In this document: piece by piece, positions 33,361-36,725 of the stretch
How positions within the stretch are numbered: position 1 is the first letter of the stretch
How the letters are laid out: every line of letters begins with the position of its first letter
Source of the DNA: Candidatus Poribacteria bacterium
GTDB taxonomy: Bacteria > Poribacteria > WGA-4E > WGA-3G
NCBI GenBank assembly: GCA_022821965.1
Contig: JAJECN010000048.1
Span: 1 to 36,725 of the forward strand
Length of the DNA: 36,725 bases
Reading direction: 5' to 3'
Program-made: the position numbers and the translations under genes
The notes under the pieces: model-generated
Told to the model about the DNA's origin: nothing
The model's database searches: none
Seen by the model: only the letters and a program-made list of their open reading frames with translations

Positions 33361-34119
33361 CTAAAACTGCTTCAAGTTTCCCCAAGTGGTTGCGAGTTTT
33401 GTTCTCGGTGTTACAGATTTTGGAATATCGTCCCCGGTGGTGATGCTAAGGTTATCAAAAAGCACAGAGTAATTTGAGACTCCGAAACCGACTTTACCGT
33501 TCGGATAGTCAGAAAACAGAAACTCGCGCTCCTGTACTAAAAATTGCTTCGCTTCTAAAATTACGGGTCCGAGAACTTGCTCGCCATTAATCCAAAATGT
33601 CAAGAGTTTTCCATGAACGCTCAACTTCAGGTGAGACCAACGCCCCACGCTTAAGGAGCGATAAGGTTTCCTTTCATAGTGCAGAAAAGCATCTCCATCC
33701 AGCAAGCGACCCCCAAAACAGAGAGCCATGGATTTAGGTTCGGGGATCGGCGTGTCCCCAATTGTACAGAGGACTCCCCACGTCCGATCTTCTTGGTTCT
33801 GATGAACCCGCGATGCAATCACAATATGGGCAGGTCCATGTTTTTGGAGCGGCTTAACGTCGACCTCAATATCGTAATCTTCCCACTCTTCATCCCCGAT
33901 CGTAAGTAAACGCGTTACACGGTCATCATCTTTTATTAAAGATTGAAGGTGACCGTCAACAATTTTCCAAGAACGGGGAACAAGAGGCCCGAAACCTAAT
34001 ATTATTAGTTCCTGCCACTGTTCTATAATATCTCCATCATCAAAAGTTTCCAAAAACACCTCTGCCCCTGCGGAACAGGTTAGGATAAATATGCCCAATC
34101 CAATGCTTAAGGCTTTCAT
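33361..34119 (-). CDS. Secreted LamG/DUF1080-like protein, tandem copy 2
   Basis: A 252-residue paralog of the flanking genes, closest to copy 3. The signal peptide is MKALSIGLGIFILTCSAGA, followed by VFLETFDDGD, YDIEVDVKPL and LLTFWINGEQVLGP. It has the same TKLATTWGNLKQF end. Compared with copy 3 it carries a short insertion near residue 205 (FLVQEREFLFSDY). The ATG at 34117-34119 has AAGGA eight bases upstream; an upstream TTG at 34137 is rejected. No catalytic motif is evident, so a carbohydrate-binding role is as likely as an enzyme. Confidence 0.8.
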   Translation of the reverse strand: MKALSIGLGIFILTCSAGAEVFLETFDDGDIIEQWQELIILGFGPLVPRSWKIVDGHLQSLIKDDDRVTRLLTIGDEEWEDYDIEVDVKPLQKHGPAHIVIASRVHQNQEDRTWGVLCTIGDTPIPEPKSMALCFGGRLLDGDAFLHYERKPYRSLSVGRWSHLKLSVHGKLLTFWINGEQVLGPVILEAKQFLVQEREFLFSDYPNGKVGFGVSNYSVLFDNLSITTGDDIPKSVTPRTKLATTWGNLKQF

Positions 34120-34290
34120 GATGTTATTCCTTTCCAATATAATTTCCGTTTTATTTTCAAACTCACGTTACTCGAGCTTTTTTATAATTCTCGAGCTCTT
34201 TTATAATTAAAGATACGATTTTGAGGTAGAAAGGGTGCATAACCGGAGAATATACCAAACACAACAGTAAAATGAACCCTTAATATGCCC
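34120..34290. repeat. Duplicated intergenic segment between LamG-like copies 2 and 3
   Basis: The segment from about 34193 to 34243 (GAGCTCTTTTATAATTAAAG, then a stretch ending GGTGCATAAC) recurs at 35191-35243 upstream of copy 3 with few changes. Two CTCGAG-TTATAA units occur within it (34173-34205). The part at 34245-34290 recurs at 32505-32551. Gene duplication therefore carried its flanks with it. Confidence 0.65.
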
Positions 34291-35040
34291 TTAAAACTGC
34301 TTCAAGTTTCCCCAAGTGGTCGCAAGTTTTGTTCTCGGTGTTACAGATTTTGGAATATCGTCCCCGGTGGTGATGCTAAGGTTATCAAAAAGCACAGAGT
34401 AATTTGAGACTCCGAAACCAACTTTACCCCTCGGATAGTCAGGAAACTCAACCTCCATGTGTTCAAATTTTTTCGCTTCTAAAATTACGGGTCCGAGAAC
34501 TTGCTCGCCATTAATCCAAAAAGTCAAGTGTTTTCCATGAACACTCAACTTCAGGTGAGACCATTTTTTCACGCTTAAGGAAGGATAAGGTTTCTTTTTA
34601 TAATCCAGAATAGCCACTCCATTCGGCAAGCGACGCCCAGAACAGCGAGCCATGGATTTAGGTTCGAGCATCGGCACGTCTCCAATTGTACAGAGGACTC
34701 CCCATGTCTGATCTTTTTTGGTCTGATGAATCCGCGAGGCAATCACAATATGGGCAGGTCCATGTTTTCGGAGCGGTTTAACGTCAACTTCAATATCGTA
34801 ATCTTCCCACTCTTCATCCCCGATCACAAATAAACGCGTCACACGATCAGCACCAATTACTAAAGACTCAAGTTGACCGCCAACAATTTTCCAAGAATGG
34901 ACACCGGGAGGTCCATGGAATATTGTCAGTTCCTGCCACTGTTTTATAATATCTCTATCATCAAAAGTTTCCAGAAACACCTCTGCCCCTGCGGAACAGG
35001 TTAAAATAAATATGCCCAATCCAATGCTTAAGGCTTTCAT
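34291..35040 (-). CDS. Secreted LamG/DUF1080-like protein, tandem copy 3
   Basis: A 249-residue exported paralog, highly similar to copy 2: the first 25 residues are the same signal peptide and the last 60 are nearly identical. It has the concanavalin-like motifs ETFDDRD, YDIEVDVKPL and HLTFWINGEQVLGP and the TKLATTWGNLKQF tail. The middle differs more (residues about 40-60 and 130-150), suggesting diversification of the ligand face. The ATG at 35038-35040 has GGAG upstream. It is the first gene of the tandem set in the direction of transcription toward the sigma-factor gene. Confidence 0.8.
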   Translation of the reverse strand: MKALSIGLGIFILTCSAGAEVFLETFDDRDIIKQWQELTIFHGPPGVHSWKIVGGQLESLVIGADRVTRLFVIGDEEWEDYDIEVDVKPLRKHGPAHIVIASRIHQTKKDQTWGVLCTIGDVPMLEPKSMARCSGRRLPNGVAILDYKKKPYPSLSVKKWSHLKLSVHGKHLTFWINGEQVLGPVILEAKKFEHMEVEFPDYPRGKVGFGVSNYSVLFDNLSITTGDDIPKSVTPRTKLATTWGNLKQF

Positions 35041-35108
35041 AATGCTACTCCATTCTAATATAATTTTCGTTTTATTTTCAACTCATCTGAACTTACGCAG
35101 CCCTCTTT

Positions 35109-35135
35109 GCTGGCGAGGTTTTAAACCTCGCCAGC
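35109..35135. repeat. 27-base perfect palindromic repeat
   Basis: GCTGGCGAGGTTT and its exact reverse complement flank a single T. A shortened relative, GGCGAGGAT-ACA-ATCCTCGCC, followed by AGC, lies at 36152-36175. The copy here sits inside a block missing from the equivalent upstream region of copy 2, which suggests it was inserted as part of a mobile or REP-like element. Confidence 0.75.
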
Positions 35136-35300
35136 AGTGGGCGGACCTTAAGGTTTACCAGAAACTTGTATAAGCCCTACTCATGTTCCTCGAGCTCTTC
35201 TATAATTAAAGATACTATTTTGAGAGGGAAAGGGTGCATAACTTAGAAAAAAATAAAAAAGCACCCGAAATTTTCAATAATTTCTCACATCACCCGCAAA

Positions 35301-35362
35301 GGCTTACGCTAATCTGGTGACTTTGTTGTTCACTGACACAGTCGACCAGAGAAGCATAAGCC
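35301..35362. repeat. Long imperfect hairpin
   Basis: Arms 35301-35328 and 35335-35362 are complementary over about 28 bases with roughly four differences (outer GGCTTACGCT / AGCATAAGCC, inner CTGGTGACT / AGTCGACCAG) around a six-base loop. No T tract follows either side, so it is not a usual terminator. It could be a structured RNA, a REP unit or the folded remains of a small element. Confidence 0.7.
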
Positions 35363-35448
35363 CTGACGGTATAAACGGAATAGAATAATCTAAAAGAGAC
35401 TATCACCTTGTCCTATGGAGACATATAGGGACACCTCTTTCTTGTATT

Positions 35449-36093
35449 CTAATTTGGTTCCTGAGGAGGTGTAGATTCTTCGGGAGGTTCTAAAGCCTCT
35501 TGTGCGCGCTCGATCTGTTTCCTTGCGTGCTCAAGTTGCCCCTTAGCACGTTCAACTGTCTCTTCACTGCTTTCGATGGTGAGTTTAGCGCCCTCTTCAA
35601 TCTGTGCTTTGGCGTGTTCAACTGCTTCAATCTGTTCTGCAGCTTCCCTGAGCGTGGTGTGATCGTTTACCAACTTCTTGATATAGGAGGCTTTATAAGT
35701 TTCCCAATCATCTGTTGGTGGAATATCCAGTATTCCTGACTGTCTCAGATCCTGGTTGTCTTCAAGAAGTGCCAAAGTGTGCCGCTTTGAAAGGTAAGAG
35801 ACATATTCGTGGAAATTTTCTATGATGATGCCTCTATCCAAAAGTATCTGAAGCCATTCCGCCCGCGGATACCTTGCATCTATCTCACTCGTTGTAAAGT
35901 TACTTCTGTAACTTTCAGTTTCTATACCGCTACCCTTACGAGCACTTACTTTGACTTTTGGGCATCCCTTATTGTAACCCTCATCTAACGCTTTCATCAG
36001 TTCCTGTACGTTTTGGGGACCGGTATACTTTTTATCGCTGGCGGGTGTTTTCCAGTTGAATTCAATGCGTTCACGGAACACAGTGCGTTTCAT
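35449..36093 (-). CDS. Hypothetical protein with a C-terminal coiled coil
   Basis: A 214-residue soluble protein that I do not recognise. The N-terminal 130 residues look globular (contains WKTPASDKKYTGPQNVQEL and ARYPRAEWLQILLDRG). Residues about 145-200 are a Glu/Lys/Gln-rich helix with heptad character (AAEQIEAVEHAKAQIEEG, AKGQLEHARKQIERAQ), followed by a Pro/Glu tail. There is no signal peptide or membrane segment. The ATG has AAGGAG nine bases upstream. It stands alone between repeat-rich gaps, and codon use looks like its neighbours. Confidence 0.7.
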   Translation of the reverse strand: MKRTVFRERIEFNWKTPASDKKYTGPQNVQELMKALDEGYNKGCPKVKVSARKGSGIETESYRSNFTTSEIDARYPRAEWLQILLDRGIIIENFHEYVSYLSKRHTLALLEDNQDLRQSGILDIPPTDDWETYKASYIKKLVNDHTTLREAAEQIEAVEHAKAQIEEGAKLTIESSEETVERAKGQLEHARKQIERAQEALEPPEESTPPQEPN

Positions 36094-36369
36094 TTTCTAA
36101 ATCTCCTTTTCATTATAGTAGATCCTGTAATTACTTATACACCAACACAAGGGCGAGGATACAATCCTCGCCAGCGGCAGTGTGGGTTTGTTCCATATCG
36201 AACTGTAAATATATTTTCGGATTCTACTATAATTCAGAGGCGTTATGTTGCCTCGTGTTTGAAGTTTAACCTTTGAACAATATTCGCCAAAAAAGGCGAG
36301 GTATTTGCGTATCTCAATGAACATCGCTGATAATTCGGCTCTCATTAGTATGTCGTGTAGTCCTTCGCG
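36094..36369. repeat. Noncoding gap with a second palindromic repeat copy
   Basis: The palindrome GGCGAGGAT-ACA-ATCCTCGCC (36152-36172) is a diverged relative of 35109-35135. A smaller GAGGC/GCCTC hairpin lies near 36236-36253. The small open frames here have no ribosome site or recognisable sequence. Confidence 0.55.
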
Positions 36370-36725
36370 TCAAATATCGGAACGGAAGAATTTCAGAAAT
36401 GCTACGGTTGTCAGTACCACAGCAAAGAAGCAGAGCAGTAGCACATCCACCGCCGATTGACGGAATGTCTCTCCTAAGGTTGGGGTTTCTAAAGATGATG
36501 GCTGCCTAATTTTGACGATGTCTCTATCTGGGTGGAACATTCTTACGTTAGCATGATCTATAATTTTATTGAACACATCCGTATGAAGCGCATCATAGTA
36601 ACGCTCACCTGCTTGAAAGTAGTCATTTCTCTTTCGTTTTCCAGTCTGTGTTAAATTTGTAGCGAGATAGGTTAGGGAGGATGTCGGTGTGATTCTTGAA
36701 AGCGTTTCACCTACCTGCTCTTGGT
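36370..36725 (-). CDS. C-terminal part of an ABC-2 type transporter permease (partial)
   Basis: The minus-strand frame is open from the window edge to the stop at 36370, giving about 118 residues of a longer protein. The visible part contains PTSSLTYLATNLTQTG, a charged region (KRKRNDYFQAGERYYDALH) and a final membrane helix (AVDVLLLCFFAVVLTTVAFL) ending KFFRSDI. This matches the end of ABC-2/DUF3526-type permeases, where a large extracytoplasmic loop precedes the last helix. A GTG at 36576 is inside the gene and is not the start. The ATPase partner would lie beyond the edge. Confidence 0.7.
   Translation of the reverse strand, partial: QEQVGETLSRITPTSSLTYLATNLTQTGKRKRNDYFQAGERYYDALHTDVFNKIIDHANVRMFHPDRDIVKIRQPSSLETPTLGETFRQSAVDVLLLCFFAVVLTTVAFLKFFRSDI

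Larger units (their letters stand above)
35041..35448. other. Noncoding gap with a duplicated upstream region, an inserted palindrome and a long hairpin
   Basis: The stretch 35041-35085 and 35190-35243 matches the upstream region of copy 2. The intervening 35086-35189 is an extra block centred on the palindrome at 35109-35135. A separate long inverted repeat lies at 35301-35362. No protein gene is credible here. Confidence 0.6.

Noticed and set aside
36097-36345. An 82-codon minus-strand frame between the coiled-coil protein and the permease
   Set aside because: It spans the palindromic repeat, has no ribosome site and shows no recognisable sequence.

Overview
The window looks like a chromosomal segment of an uncultured bacterium of the Candidatus Poribacteria type. 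This is an inference from gene style, not from a marker gene. The clues are secreted proteins ending in an FlgD/T9SS-like module with the motif NYPNPFNPETWIPYQL, dockerin pairs in non-cellulosomal proteins, WD40 and BNR propellers, PhyH-type dioxygenases, a ThuA-like protein, a DUF6785-type membrane protein, LamG/DUF1080-like secreted proteins, and many short palindromic intergenic repeats. Apart from the ThuA-like gene and an edge fragment at 1-120, every gene is on the minus strand. No rRNA, tRNA, CRISPR array or complete insertion sequence was seen.

Right-to-left is the direction of transcription for most of the window. Region 184-6457 is an assimilatory nitrate module: nasT (ANTAR antiterminator), a structured leader with two hairpins and an intrinsic terminator, nirA (ferredoxin-nitrite reductase), narK (nitrate transporter) and narB (nitrate reductase). 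Together they import nitrate and reduce it to ammonium under NasT-type antitermination. Region 6730-10437 is a tight cluster of a DUF6785-type membrane protein, a PurM/HypE-like protein and a small methyltransferase. Next come a homocysteine methyltransferase/methylene-THF reductase fusion (10507-12342), a dockerin + heme c + copper monooxygenase-like secreted protein (12512-14125), a GT2 glycosyltransferase and a divergent SDR with a near-consensus promoter.

Region 16222-21084 holds two tandem secreted WD40 proteins. Each has about 14 blades (two 7-bladed propellers), and the pair is preceded by an exact sigma-54 promoter match. Region 21480-26272 is a compact series: aspartate kinase, PhyH dioxygenase, AAA-ATPase/PD-(D/E)XK protein and a second 2OG-Fe(II) oxygenase. 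Another PhyH gene (26482-27201) and the plus-strand ThuA-like gene (27406-28341) diverge from a shared promoter region. A toxin-antitoxin pair at 28509-29121 has its own promoter, palindromic operator and terminator.

The most unusual region is 29428-35040. It has one polypeptide joining an ECF sigma factor, one transmembrane helix and a large extracytoplasmic BNR-repeat sensor. Directly upstream are three tandem secreted LamG-like paralogs that share flanking DNA with the sigma gene. This looks like a surface-sensing regulatory unit with its possible targets. The right edge holds an unknown coiled-coil protein and the C-terminus of an ABC-2 permease.

Several starts were moved from the longest open frame to a position with a Shine-Dalgarno sequence, because the long versions overlap neighbours or run into intergenic repeats.
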